A stretch of 64,000 nucleotides of DNA from Vanessa cardui (GCF_905220365.1 NC_061143.1:8928001-8992000); one strand, 5' to 3'; shown: positions 10,578-22,110, counted from the stretch's first letter. A program made the numbers and translations. Notes: a model not told the origin generated them from the sequence alone.

Positions 10578-10737
10578 AGTAACCCGCGGCTTCAATCACG
10601 CTGTAGGGTGTTTGTTGTCACGTGTCAGGCGAAAAAAGTAACCTATATCTTTTCCGGGAGTTCAAGTTTGCTTCCTAACAAATTTCATCGAATTCGGTCC
10701 AGCGGTTCGGTCGTAATTTGGTACATATAATCTACAA
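10578..10737 (+). repeat. Small nonautonomous repeat, family G
   Basis: It starts at 'taacccgcggcttcaatc', runs through 'gtcacgtgtcagg' and 'gagttcaagtttgcttcc', and ends after 'ggtccagcggttcggtcg'. Related copies occur at 17950 (minus), 21958 (minus) and 48530 (plus). The family is widespread in Lepidoptera but is not named here. No coding capacity. Confidence 0.6.
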
Positions 10738-12774
10738 ACCTTGGGAACAAAGGTGTTATATGTCCCTTGTCCTATCTCTGTGTAGTTACATAGGCTTATT
10801 CATCATAACAATAATTACTTAAATTTCCCATACACCAATATGCTGCTATGTTTTCAGAGTAAAAATAATGTCATATGAATGTGAAATGTGTAATATGTTT
10901 TTAAGCATCGAAAGGACACATATTTTTTTTTATTAAGTATTCACAGCATAATGTATAACGTATATATCGGGTACATAAACAAACTAAAATACATATATTT
11001 AGGCATAACAAACAAATAAGAAAAATAAAATTGCCATTCAATTAAATTTGTAATTCAAATATTTAGTAAAAAAAAATAAACCGGAAGGTCACTAACCTTA
11101 AAGACCCAATTAAATTACTTCTATTTTATTTATAAGCAAATTTAACCCATATTAATCGATTATTAATTAAATGTCTCGAATAATCGTTTCATCGGTACAT
11201 ATTTACATATAATACGACGTCCAATAAGATAGTCGTTTACAAACAGACAAACGCAATGTGATCATTTTGTCGATATATATTCTTTAATTACGATCGTTTA
11301 TGGTCTGTTACTTAAACAGAGGTTAGTTTTTATTTAAATTTTAAATTTTCATAAAATATAATTCCAGTAATTGTATGGGCTTTTTTATTTATTAGCATTA
11401 CTTATAAGATGTTTTTTGTTATTTTTTTTAAGTTATTAGATATAATTAAATTATATTAATATTTTATTAAAACTCTTAAATTATAGTTTTTTATTTAACT
11501 GACAGTCGGTAAATGTTGACAGACTTAAAAAAAAAACTAAGAGTAAATTAAGTATTGTTTTAAATAGGTCTTATTTTTATTTAATATCTTACAATTTTTT
11601 TTATAAAAATCCCGAAATAACTTTTTTTTAGTTAATAGAAATATAAAATATTATTTTTTTAGAACTCGGATGAATTGAATCATACTAGTTGCTAAATAAT
11701 TATTGCTCAATAGATTTAAAACCTTTTGTAGACCATATTTCAATTTGGAAACACTTAAATTGTTTAGTTATATCAAACTAATATAATAAATAGTAAGCCA
11801 AAATAGTAACAAATGTATTGTACGTTATAATTATTTATTTTTAAAATTTTGTCACATTTACACGTATGTCATTTGTTGTTAAAATATAGAATAAAATAAA
11901 ATATAAATACTCTTATGACTGTCGTTGAAACAGATTATATATTGTTACGATATAAATGATACCTACAAAAATATATTTGTATAAGTTGAGAGTTAAGTTA
12001 ATGTAGGACTTTACATATAATTTAATAATATATTTAGGGTTTTAAGAAATATAATTTTTATTTTTAATTAAAATTGAAATAAGTTTATATGTACATTATT
12101 ATATTTGAAAACTAATATTTACTGTTTTTTAGATAACAAATTTATTTAATAAAATACAAATCACTAAATGATACAACTATATCGAGAATCCTCTATATTT
12201 TTTTTTACTCCAAACGTAACAAAACATATACTTTTCGTTGCCATACTTACAATAGTAAATACATGACATAGCTAGTTCAAGATCTCTAGACGAATATTTT
12301 AAACTGAAAGTCATAAACATAATTATTTCGAATACCGCTTAACTCGATTTGTATCTACAATCATAATATTCCTTAGCATCGTAAATTCTATACGAGGCGC
12401 TCATTAAAACATAACCTAAACCATCGGAGATAAATCTTATAACAATAGTTGGGAGTAATTACTGGATGCCTAGTAAGGGACAAGAATCGACTAGATCGGT
12501 ATCGATACTCGATGTATCGATTCCTTATTCGATTCAACTGCTTTATTGTTATTGTTTTAATCAAAATGTATTTGCATACGATAGTTATGAGTCGGGATGA
12601 ACCCTGTAAGTTATGGGTGCTCAAATGGTATTTTTAAATTGGTTGGAAAAATAGAATGCTTTGCGTAATATATGGCAAACGTTTGAAATTAAATGTTTTA
12701 TGGTATAGAATACATGTATTGTATTTCAAAATTAAGATTTTTTTTATTAGAAGACACAATGGTCTATGATTGTT
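10738..12774. other. AT-rich stretch without genes
   Basis: About 2 kb of very AT-rich DNA with no recognised repeat family or gene. The reading frames at 12388-12637 on opposite strands overlap and are chance frames. A small cluster of ATCGAT cores, including TATCGATA at 12500-12507, lies near 12490-12535. Confidence 0.45.
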
Positions 12775-13098
12775 GTGATCATATATATATGTAAAATAAA
12801 GAAAATCACACTATACTATACTTAATAATTATTGATGTTTGTTTTAATTGATTTTTTTCGTTTCGCGGTTCGTATTTCATTGAGTATGATACCATAGTTT
12901 TTGTAAATATAAAGTTGATAAATCGTTTTCGAGTAGGTGGTCATAGATATATGTAAAATAAAGAAAGTCACACTAAAATACTCAATAATTATTTATGTTT
13001 GTTTTAATTGATTATTTTATTTGGCGGTTCGAATTTCATTAAGTATGATACCAGTTTTTGTAAATATAAATTTTATAAATTGTTTTCGAGTAATAGAA
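12775..13098 (+). repeat. Diverged tandem duplication, two units of about 162 bp
   Basis: Unit 1 is about 12775-12936 and unit 2 about 12937-13098. Both carry, in order, 'atatatgtaaaataaagaaa', 'cacacta', 'tgtttgttttaattgatt', 'gcggttcg', 'gtatgatacca', 'tttttgtaaatataaa' and 'ttttcgagta'. The units differ by scattered substitutions and small indels, so the duplication is old. No function inferred. Confidence 0.75.
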
Positions 13099-14411
13099 GT
13101 AGATGTTTTTATTTCCCAATTACAAACCTAAAACAATACCTTCTTCAAGTTGAATAATTTTAACATTCATATCTTTATATCGCTAGACGTTTCTCTAATA
13201 GTATTACTAGATTTGATGAGCAGTCACTAAAATACCTTCAATATATCAAACGCAGCTATCTCTATTTAACTTGCATAATTTATACATACATCCATCCCTC
13301 TCTCTCTTCACGGGCACGTGACCAGCGTACAAGTAACGTAAAGTTTTCCCTACTTTATGGCAGTTTCCATGAAAAATCACCTGGCTGGGTACGGCGAGCT
13401 TGCCAAACGAGCTCCCGGATATAATCGTTTGACTATAAAGCTTAGAAACATTCTTGGCTGCATTTTGAAATACTTTCGGCTTATTCGGCCGGAATAAATA
13501 AGTATGTAATGAGAAAAACATTTGGGGTTTTCTTTTTTTTGGGCTACAATTTTCAATTGTATTAAGCGATTTGGTTAATCGAGGTCGTTAAAATACTGTA
13601 ATGTCAATATTAAATTTAAAATAATAACTGAAAGAATCAATTAAATGTAAAGCTACCTGTTTGAGGGTATAGTTTTTCGTTTTATGTAACATTTTTTATA
13701 CGTATCATAAAAAAAGAAAACTTAGTAAAAAAGCTAAGCTTGACCATTAAAAAAATAGCTATAGAAGAGATTCTTCCACCCAAAACGGCAGGCATAAAAA
13801 AACTAAATCAAAACAAAAAAAACTTTCTTTAATAAAAATATTTGTTACTTAAAACTTTTGCTATTTCCTAGAAAAAATGGAATAGTGTAAATTATATATA
13901 AATTTGTCATCAAAGATATCGTAACAAAAAATTTATTACTCAAAAGTAAACCGGAATTTTTCGGAATATTTTTACTTAGATTTTGAATATCAAACGTTGG
14001 AAAAATATTTCGCTTTTAAAAAGGGTCTCTAAAAATCTTATTACACGGCCTTTGTGCGAGTCCTGTGCTCCATTCAATCCGAGGAATGTCAGTGTGAAGA
14101 AACGAAAGTGAATAAGTATTGTCCGTGAAGCATTCGTATGCAAATACTTTTCTATAAGGGGATCGCTCTTAGCTGTTTTTTCATACTTAAGCTAGTAAGT
14201 CCTATTAAAAAAAAATAGACTCATATGTGGCAGTGAGTTAATTTTGCGGTTTTTACAGCCGTTGAAAATATCTATAAAAATCTTCGAACATTACTTAGAT
14301 TCGTAGTTCATATGTTTAAAGTACAATTAGGTAGACTTATTATTATGTCGGTTAATTACGAAAAACGGTTACGAAACTCAGTAGTAATTATAAAATCCAT
14401 TTAATTAATTT
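13099..14411. other. AT-rich stretch with two GC-richer islands
   Basis: 13270-13510 is GC-richer and holds a CACGTG E-box at 13315-13320. A 91-codon frame on the minus strand across it shows no family motif and is probably chance. 14040-14175 is a second GC-richer island. The rest is AT-rich, with no gene or repeat recognised. Confidence 0.4.
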
Positions 14412-14478
14412 CACGACCTCCATGGTGGAGTGGTGTGAACAACAGTTTTCATGGATACGCCACTCCGAGAACAAACCG
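14412..14478 (+). repeat. SINE-I 5' fragment (tRNA-like head)
   Basis: 'cgacctccatggtggagtgg' and 'catggatacgccactccgag' correspond to the tRNA-like head of the elements at 33951 and 50488. The B-box half is missing because the sequence passes directly into a reversed SINE-B. Confidence 0.6.
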
Positions 14479-14490
14479 GAAACCAAACCG

Positions 14491-14601
14491 GAAAACCGGA
14501 ACACAACAATAATGAGTACTGTTATTTGGCGGTAGAATAACCGATGAGTGGGTGGTACCTACCCAAACGGGCTTGCAGAAAGCCCTACCAAAAAGTGGCA
14601 A
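14491..14601 (-). repeat. SINE-B fragment
   Basis: Read on the minus strand it gives the SINE-B 5' part: 'gtagggctttctgcaag', 'gtaccacccactcatcgg', 'ttattctaccgccaa' and 'tactcattattgttg'. The 3' two-thirds are absent. It abuts a SINE-I fragment, so the two insertions have collided. Confidence 0.75.
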
Positions 14602-15037
14602 TTCTGTTATTACAAATAATACCAGATCATAAACTATAAATAAAAACAAATCGTTATTTTTGTAATTTTAACTTTTAAATATTTAAATAATCTTTTATTC
14701 GTTACTAAAATTATCTGAAATAATATTATAATGTATAACATTCCTCATAAATGCACTAAAATACTTATCATATTATTTTACTAACTTTATCCCTTTGGAA
14801 AACTAGCCTTATAGTAGAAAAGTTTCATTTACATCTCTGATCAGATTATTATCATTTGCGCGAATATATCTTACCTATTAAAACATTTGTATGAACATAC
14901 AATTTTCTACGTATAAACAATTGATGGCTCTCATTTGTATTGGAGAGATAGTCTATCTAGCCAGTTTCCTTTGTAGCTGTGTAACCGACTCTAAATATTA
15001 GAAACTCAATTGGACCGTGCTATACAGAAATGTTAAA

Positions 15038-15335
15038 GAGCTGAGATGGCCCAGTGGTTAGAACACGTGCATCTTAATCGATGATTTCGGGTTCAAACCC
15101 AGACAAGCACCACTATATATATGTATGTGTGCTTAATTTGTGTTTATAATTCAACTCGTGCTCGGCGGTGGAGGAAAAGATCGTGAGGAAACCTGCATGA
15201 GTCTAATTTCATTGAAATTCTGCCACATTTGCATTCCACCAACCCACATTGGAACAGCGTGGTGGAATATGTTCCAAGCCCTCTCCTTAATGGGAGAGGG
15301 GGCCATTAGCCCAGCAGTGGGAAATTTATAGGCTG
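15038..15335 (+). repeat. SINE-A (Metulj-like), near full length
   Basis: It has a tRNA-like head with an A-box-like 'tggcccagtggttag' and a B-box 'cgggttcaaaccc'. A short internal (TA)n follows, then the body with 'cgtgaggaaacctgcatg', 'ctgccacatttgcattcc', 'attggaacagcgtggtgg' and the 3' end 'cccagcagtgggaaa'. SINEs of this kind are transcribed by RNA polymerase III and mobilised by a partner LINE. There is no protein; the short frame across it is an artefact. Confidence 0.85.
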
Positions 15336-15989
15336 AATTTATAACTTTACTTTTTTTACTTTATAAAAAATAAGACAATTGTTTACAGTTAAAGATTAAA
15401 AATTTGAAAAAAAAATTAGTCACTTTTTTTGTAAATGAATTTTTCATAATATTTTAATTTTTAATAATTTTGTTTTGTAACTTTAATCACTTTTAATAAA
15501 GTTTTATATTATAGACTAAAAACATAAAGTAGTAATTAGTGGAAGGTGTAATTTATTGTCTCGATTATAACGCCGTTTGACCCTCGACTTCAGCACTTTA
15601 AGTAAATTAAAGACATAACGTGGACATTCCGGATACAAAAGCGCGTGCTAGTGAGCGTTCTTAATTTAGACATCTAAATTATTAACTTGAGCAAATTCAG
15701 CAATATTCAGTTCTTAAAATAAGTCATGTTTACGACTAAGTTCATATTTTCTTCAAACTTCATTAAAGTTACGTTAATTCAGCAAAATTATTCAATCAAT
15801 CTTTAATATTATAATAATGAAGATTTAATTCCATAGAAACACAAAAGTGTTTTCTATTTACAAAGAAATCAATTTTCGGATTTAAAAAATATCAAGAGCT
15901 AGTCATTTTCCTAAAACTACTACCTGGGTAAGACAAAAATTATATTCGAGTTATATTGACAATTTCAAGCACACATCTGTCAAACCTCC
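15336..15989. other. AT-rich spacer
   Basis: No gene or repeat recognised. A poor GC-richer patch at 15540-15660 has no ORF. Confidence 0.4.
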
Positions 15990-16111
15990 ACCAAGAATAT
16001 TGTCGGTAGAATCTTTTTTCCAAATCGGTGGTAGCATATGGTAGCAAATGACGATTCAAAAGTGTTTGTAAAAGCTTATTTGAATAAAGTTTATTTTGAT
16101 TTGATTTGATT
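15990..16111 (+). mobile_element. LINE 3' stub (same tail family as the LINE at 3917-6745)
   Basis: It carries diverged 'ggtagaatc', 'ggtggtagc' and 'gacgattcaaaagtg' blocks and ends in 'ttattttgatttgatttga', the plus-orientation equivalent of the LINE 3' UTR and tail. Only the last ~120 bases remain, as expected for a dead-on-arrival insertion. Confidence 0.75.
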
Positions 16112-17260
16112 CAACGTTAATCTTATTGTGTACAGCTCATAATATAACATTATTTTGCCACGTCGTATCCACAAGTTTCTTTCGTATCTAGACAATTAAA
16201 ACGAATTCGTATTGGGTGCATTAATTTATACTTTTTTTTTCTTCACACTTTTAATTTGCACGCGCCAAGTGTTTTGCATAAATTCTTTGCTTCGCGAAAA
16301 TGTTCAGAAGCTCCAACAATTAGGGCGGCGGCTAATTTATTTGTTCTTTATAAGAAAATTCGTTGATTCTCTTTTGTTTCCTTAATTGCCTATATTTTTT
16401 TTGATTAATAATTATAAGTACATTTTCAGTTATTAAGTTTTGTGTTTTAATCATAATATAATATTTTATTCGATTCAAATGTAAGTAAGCGAACGTTTCG
16501 AAAAGATTCCGATTACGATTAATATTATCATAGGATATTAATGCTATTAAATTTTATTCATTATAATTAATAATACATAAGAAGGGAAGGAGTAATAACA
16601 GACGTACAATAATTTAATAAATTTTATTTAGTCTGTATAAGTTAAAGTAAATCTAGCCTATTTTTACTTTAAAACGATATCGTTTTCTGATAAAAAGTGA
16701 AAGTTATTTTTATATATTTTTCAATGTTTTCATTTATTATATTTGATTTATTGAGGAGATTTTTATATGACGTCTGTGGATTTATATTCCGCAAAATTTA
16801 CTGAAAATTCTAAACCATAAATATGTCAGCCATAACTACAACTTAAAGTAATATCATAATCTTACAACGAAATGCTTTCACATTTCAACAGAGCATTCTA
16901 GGGGGCCTAAAAATTATTTTGTCAAACCGAAAAGCTCTTACATTGAATTTTCAACCTTAATTCATTACATTAAGGTTTGGTATCGTTCCTTGATTTAAAT
17001 CGTGGTAAATGAAGAGTGTTCCTCCCGGCTATTAGTCCCGGGATCAATTCTCTAATCCCGGGATCGGATGACCAGCGTCATATTATTAAACTGGGATTTG
17101 GTCACTTGTAGCACTAATTCGTGTTCTTATTGTTTGTTCTCTTTCAACGTTGGAATTGATTGAAAACAGATCTTTTCTCTCGCTTACTTGCCTGGATTTG
17201 AAAAGGGACGGAAGTATAATCTGATTAGGTCAAATGCAGAAGACATAGGCTTCAAAATGT
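16112..17260. other. AT-rich non-coding stretch
   Basis: No gene recognised. A short GC-richer patch near 16255-16345 and a doubled 'cccgggatc' at about 17038-17065 are the only notable features. Confidence 0.4.
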
Positions 17261-17350
17261 ATTGTTATGTCTCGGTTGGAAGGGCGAGTAAGGCAGTGTA
17301 TACACACGATGGACATGACTTCTTGTCCTCTGACGGTCTATTGGCAACGT
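17261..17350 (+). repeat. SINE-B relic, strongly diverged
   Basis: 'ttatgtctcggttggaaggg' followed by 'gagtaaggcagtgtata' and 'ggcaacgtaa' follows the order of the SINE-B middle section with many changes. Low certainty. Confidence 0.35.
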
Positions 17351-17487
17351 AATCCATACACAGACCGCAAAGAATTGGAACTCTGTACATTTGTCATTGA
17401 CACTTTCATGACAGTTTCGTGACTTACAATGACGTAACTAACAACAGGTGACGTTTGAATTTTATCATATTATAAATACAACAACAA

Positions 17488-17610
17488 CAGCCTGTAAATT
17501 CCTACTGCTGGGCTAAAGGCCTCCTCTCCCTTTGAGGAGAAGGTTTGGAACATATACCACCACGCTGTTCCAATGCGGATTGGTGGAATACACATGTGGC
17601 AGAATTTAAA
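17488..17610 (-). repeat. SINE-A 3' fragment
   Basis: On the minus strand it gives the SINE-A 3' body: 'ctgccacatgtgtattcc', 'attggaacagcgtggtgg' and 'cctcaaagggagaggagg', then the terminal 'cccagcagtaggaa'. The head is absent, and the sequence switches directly into the family K repeat at about 17611. Confidence 0.8.
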
Positions 17611-17705
17611 TAAAACTAGTTATAACGGATTTTAATCGCGTGTTTTAATTATTTTGGACATCCCGACGTTTCGAGCACTTTATAGCGTTCGTGGTCACGC
17701 TGTTG
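17611..17705 (+). repeat. Family K repeat
   Basis: It starts at 'aaactagttataacggattt', continues 'aatcgcgtgttttaatt' and 'catcccgacgtttcgagc', and ends near 'cgttcgtggtcacg'. The first ~35 bases recur in the foldback at 53230. I recall this as a common lepidopteran dispersed sequence but cannot name it. Confidence 0.55.
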
Positions 17706-17805
17706 ACTTTTAAGCAAATAAATTAATAATTTAATTAAACAAAAAAAAAATTAATTTAAATATTTGTATTTAACTAACATGACTTTGTATTCTTTAAATG
17801 TTGAA

Positions 17806-17944
17806 GAGTAACTACTGAGTTTCTTGCCGGTTCTTCTCGGTAGAATCTACTTTCCGAACCGGTGGTAGCTTCACTTAATTGTAAAATGACGATTCAAAAA
17901 TGCTTGTAAAACTCCTTGACGAAAGTTTATTTTGATTTGATTTG
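17806..17944 (+). mobile_element. LINE 3' stub
   Basis: It matches the 3' UTR of the LINE at 3917-6745 closely: 'agtaactactgagtttcttg', 'cggttcttctcggtagaat', 'ccgaaccggtggtagcttc' and the tail 'ttattttgatttgatttga'. The divergence looks low, so this is a fairly young stub. Confidence 0.85.
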
Positions 17945-17947
17945 AAC

Positions 17948-18045
17948 GAAATGGGTATGAAGCAAACTTGAACTCCAAGATAAGGCTACGTTTTTTGCTT
18001 GACACATGACAACCAACATCCTAAATCGCGAGTAAAGCCGCAGAC
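17948..18045 (-). repeat. Family G repeat fragment
   Basis: On the minus strand it carries 'ggagttcaagtttgcttc' and 'gttgtcatgtgtcaag', matching the repeats at 10578 and 48530. It directly follows the LINE stub. Confidence 0.55.
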
Positions 18046-19607
18046 GACTACTAGGTATAAAGAAAAGCTAACATAATTTCCAATATAATTTCTACCTTCT
18101 ACTTTATCCACGGTAAGATAAAAAGCATAAAAAAGCAAACAGTCTGAAGCCGTCTTAAAAATGTCAAGTATTCATCACAAGGGACAAACAAAAAACCTAA
18201 AGACGAGCAAACAATTATTAAGGCAAGGCCACACTGTCTGACGCGTCTCGACCGCGCCTAATTCACTTATAAATATTCATGTATCTGTTATAGTCGTCAT
18301 ATTGTGATACTTTGATTAAGTGTCTCCTACCCTCGGGCTCCTGATTAATGGAGGACGACGATTGTTCGGGCGGCACCTTTGACAGTTGTTTTTTCTCGAA
18401 CGAGCAATGCTACCGTCGTTTCAATACTGAATCTGTTGACAATGAATGATGTCGCTAGATGTTGGATTTCAAATCATTTTACGGTTTTAATTTTATGTAT
18501 TAATATCTTGGAACGTTATAGAATTTTTCTTCTCAATTTTGAATTGGGTATGGAATGAAAGTTTATTGTGTTTTGCTTGATTGAGTATTACATATTCTTA
18601 CTTGTGGACACAGTTGGGTTGTTATTATTCATTAGATATTTTATCGCTAAACATTAATAAAAAATCTATTGCATCTTAATAAAGGATAGCTAAATACTTC
18701 GTAGTACTTTTTATAGTTAACGATACTAACCATTATTTGTGGTCGAAGAGGTTTTTCTGAAAATATTCTGAATTTCGTCAAATGATACAGTTTTCTAAAG
18801 GAGGTTTTTCTTTATCAGGCTAACATGAAATAAAAGCACATATATAACACGTATATATCAAATATCAAAAATGTGTAATAGTTTATGCTGATTACTCAGC
18901 TGATATATTGGACTTCGAAAGACCTCGGACTTGGTAACGTCTTTACCAAACAATTCAAAGGTAAACCAGAGAGTAGATGTTCCTTATTTTTTAAGGTTCG
19001 CAATTGAAACTAACTGTGCTTTTTTTGGGATTGAATCCATAATCTTCAATCACGCCTCGCATATTCAACCCACTAAATAATTTTCGCCCTCCCAAAGAGT
19101 TCGCATATATCATTTTTTAAATTAATAAAACTAATAAATTAAATTATTCATATCACATCTCCGATAAGATCCTTCATTAAACAATACAGATGAATAACGC
19201 TTGTTCACGTTTATCGTTTATTGTATCAAATTTATCAAGACGATTAAACATGGAGCTGTCTTTAGGAATAAAACAGTACCCTTATACAGCTGAGGGGTGT
19301 TTTAAATGTTTGATTTTAATTAACTTCATCAGTCAAGAACAACTCCGGTAATACGTCGTTCGTCTTGTTTCACGTCAGCGGTAATCGACGACACTTCGTC
19401 GGCCCCACCCTTACGATAACAGCGTGATAATAAATTAATACTAATTCGTAATGAATTTTAACAAGACTTATGAAATTGAATGTAAATAAGGCTGTAACTG
19501 GATGGAGTGTTAGTTCGCTTGAAAGTTTTTGTAGTGTGTAGAGTGTGTGCCATTGTTGTCTTTTTTTTAAATTGAGACTAACTTTAAGTATATTTATTGC
19601 TTATACT
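18046..19607. other. Non-coding stretch with a GC-richer island
   Basis: 18225-18450 is GC-richer, apparently unique, and contains TAAT cores within blocks such as 'ctcctgattaatggagg' and 'gttcgggcggcacctttg'. It is a candidate regulatory element. A second island lies at 19330-19430. No coding exon was recognised. Confidence 0.4.
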
Positions 19608-19835
19608 AGCGACCCGTCCGGTTTCGCACGGGTAAAATACTGATTGTAAATATACCTACCACAAAAGATGATTTTTTTTTTATAAACAAAATATTAAATT
19701 ATATTATAAACAAAAACCTTCCCCTCGAATCATTCTATTTATTAAAAGAAAACCACATCACAATACATGGCATAATTTTAAAGATCTAAGTATAAATAGA
19801 GCGGTAAGCGACTTTGTTTTTTATTATGTAATGAT
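19608..19835 (-). repeat. Family E repeat
   Basis: It begins 'ctagcgacccgtccggtttc' on the plus strand and ends at 'gcgactttgttttttatt', the complement of the start of the copies at 2971 and 37628. Length is about 230 bp with both ends present. Confidence 0.65.
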
Positions 19836-20564
19836 TTATCGGAATAATGATTACAAAGCAAAGAGGTGTAAAACCTCCTTGCTACGAAATATTATTATAA
19901 TGTACTCTATATGTATTAAAAACATGTCGTGTTAACAAATTAGCGGATGCTAATACCGCGTCTTCGAGTGAAGACTTCAAACTTCAATAATCAAAGTGGA
20001 GTCCCAAGTGAGACACGGGGAGTCGAACTTGAATGTATAATGTAGAGGCTGTTACAAGAAAACCGTGTGAAATAGTGTGTACATATAGTTCGAACAATTT
20101 GTATATTATTTGATGATGTTATTAAAATACGGTTATTAGTTTATTGACAATGTAGGGCACTGAAGAAGTGATTTTATTTTTTTATTAATAAGATTCAAAT
20201 TGGAATATTTCTCGTTTGCTCGTCTAAGATTAGTACATCTGAATTGGGTCGCTTTACAAAAGAACTAAATTATACGTGCCAACTTATCTTGGTGTGCGTG
20301 TTAGTTACAGTTGATACTCTCCAAACGTCAAATTACTTTACTAGTGTGCGTGTACTTTTCGATGCGCTCTCATTACCTATGTATGTATGTATCTCTCTAT
20401 ATCTCTGTTATCTATACATAATTTAATTCCTATTAAATAACAGTCATTTATAATATCGTACTAGTTAACACATGATATTAATGTATCTGTATTTCTTTTT
20501 TGCGTATCGTATACAAGTATGTGCCTTCTATTGTATAAATATTTTAATAATTTACGTTGTATAT
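19836..20564. other. AT-rich spacer
   Basis: No gene or named repeat. A tGTATGTATGT-type run lies near 20378. Confidence 0.4.
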
Positions 20565-20612
20565 GAGCTGAGATGGCCCAGTGGTTAGGAGCTAAGATGG
20601 CCCAGGGGTTAG
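20565..20612 (+). repeat. Tandemly doubled SINE-A head fragment
   Basis: Two consecutive 24-base copies of the SINE-A A-box head, starting 'gagctgagatggcccag' at 20565 and 'gagctaagatggcccag' at 20589, are followed by reversed SINE-B. No B-box follows. Confidence 0.7.
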
Positions 20613-20619
20613 GCTGTAG

Positions 20620-20745
20620 CTACACTGGTTCACTCACCCTTCGAACCAGTATACAACAATGCTAAGTACTGTTGTTTGACGGTAGAATATCTGATGATTG
20701 AGTGGTACCTACCTTAACGTTCTTGCACAAAGCTCTACCACCAAA
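20620..20745 (-). repeat. SINE-B fragment
   Basis: On the minus strand it gives diverged SINE-B 5' sequence: 'gtggtagagctttgtgcaag', 'gtaccactcaatcatcag', 'tattctaccgtcaaacaac' and 'gggtgagtgaaccagtgta'. Confidence 0.7.
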
Positions 20746-21291
20746 TCTTATCCTGATCAACGTTCAATGGTTGAATTTAAATTGTACGGAACATCATTGT
20801 TGGGATTATAAAGTTAAGAATGACGTAAGCGGATTTCCGTAAATAGTTTAATCTAAGTAATGTAATGCAAAACAAAAAAGAACATTCATACATAACCCTT
20901 CTCCCCTTAATCCGGTAAACTTCGCGTTTGACGCCTTTCTCAATCCAAGAGCGGATTTACTTAACACATGTAGTGGGGTTGCCATAAATAATAATTCCTG
21001 CCCCGACTTACGAGATAAATCGACATATGCTAATATCATTCCAAATTATTTATTGAGGGGTAACCTATTCGGACGGGGATGAAACAAAGGGGTCCAACTG
21101 GACTTTTTAAAGAGAATTTTCCATAGGAATTCATAATTCCGAGACTGAAAAAAACAAAACACAGTCTATTTCAAATTTGATAATTTATACATTCATTAAT
21201 GTACTATAATAAGTGTCTTATCAAATTTGTTGTAAGTTAAATATATTTCTTATTTTAATATAAATACTTTTTGGTCGAGTTCACGAATATA
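20746..21291. other. Spacer without genes
   Basis: Nothing recognised. The 63-codon minus-strand frame at 20848-21039 has no motif. Confidence 0.35.
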
Positions 21292-21327
21292 TTCCGAACC
21301 AGTGGTAGTTTACATGTAAAATGACCT
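21292..21327 (+). mobile_element. LINE 3' UTR relic
   Basis: 'ttccgaaccagtggtagttt' and 'acatgtaaaatgacc' are a short remnant of the LINE 3' UTR block. Confidence 0.4.
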
Positions 21328-21957
21328 ATAGTTTTCCTTTTTTGAAAACGTACATTCTAATTTTGAATTTTGATTTCAAACGAAATGTACTGTGTCAAAA
21401 ACAAAATGTAATGTAAGTTTCTTGCAATTTCAAAAATAGATTTGTTTATGTCAAAAAAAAACCTCAACTCAAAATATTCAATCATTCAAGCTAATTAATA
21501 AAATCTATTAATTCTAATACGATAACTGAAAGTTAAATTTTAAATTTGGAATGTATTTTAAAAAAAATCAGATACGTTGTTCTCCATGTCAGCCCACATG
21601 AGTAATATGTTAGTCGAGCCCTCCGCCTGATAAAGTGACTTTTGCTTAAGCCAATATTCCGTTGTTTTATTGATCTTATTTGTCAAGACATGCGTTTCTA
21701 TAATTCTTTCTATAAATACAAGTTTGAAATACGATGTCAATTCTTATTACATTTCTGTAGTGAAAAATGCTAAAGTAACTCTGTCTATTCGTTCGTCTAT
21801 CTTTTCGTGTTTGTTCGTATATGAACTCGACCTTCGATTATGATGTTTCTTTATTGGGCTATCACGACTGTCAACGTACCTATGCGTTGAAAATTAAATG
21901 AATCAAAAGTAGATTAATCAGCATAAGTCATCAGCCTTTACATTTATTTGTTGTTAG
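21328..21957. other. AT-rich spacer
   Basis: No gene or repeat recognised. Confidence 0.35.
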
Positions 21958-22110
21958 AGCTTTGGCTGGGTGCACAATGCTCTTTCACGATCAAGCCGCT
22001 TAACCGATTTTGATGAAATTTGGTATGAAGCAATTTGAACTCAAAGAGAGGCTCCTTTTGTACCTAACACATGACAACCAATACCGAAGCGGCGTGCGTA
22101 AACTAGTGTC
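21958..22110 (-). repeat. Family G repeat
   Basis: On the minus strand it carries 'gtcatgtgttaggtac', 'gagttcaaattgcttc', 'aaatttcatcaaaatcggtt' and 'aagcggcttgatcgtg', in the order seen at 10578. Confidence 0.6.

Noticed and set aside
10867..10919. Frame reading YECEMCNMF after an AG, zinc-finger-like at first sight
   Set aside because: Only one Cys pair, no correctly spaced His pair, no donor site, AT-rich context.
12500..12507. TATCGATA (DREF/BEAF-type site), also at 9515-9522
   Set aside because: With this base composition about two or three copies are expected by chance in 64 kb, so the two seen are not evidence of regulation.
14138..14145. Octamer ATGCAAAT, also at 32995 and 42920 and near 57103
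   Set aside because: About five chance matches are expected over both strands in such AT-rich DNA.
15038..15115. Possible tRNA gene
   Set aside because: A- and B-boxes are present but the cloverleaf is incomplete and the same head recurs in every full SINE-A copy, so it is a SINE promoter.
15140..15331. 63-codon frame, with similar ones at 29830-30091, 31112-31321, 35711-35893 and 55727-55939
   Set aside because: All lie inside SINE-A copies and translate the SINE body, so the apparent shared protein family is a repeat artefact.
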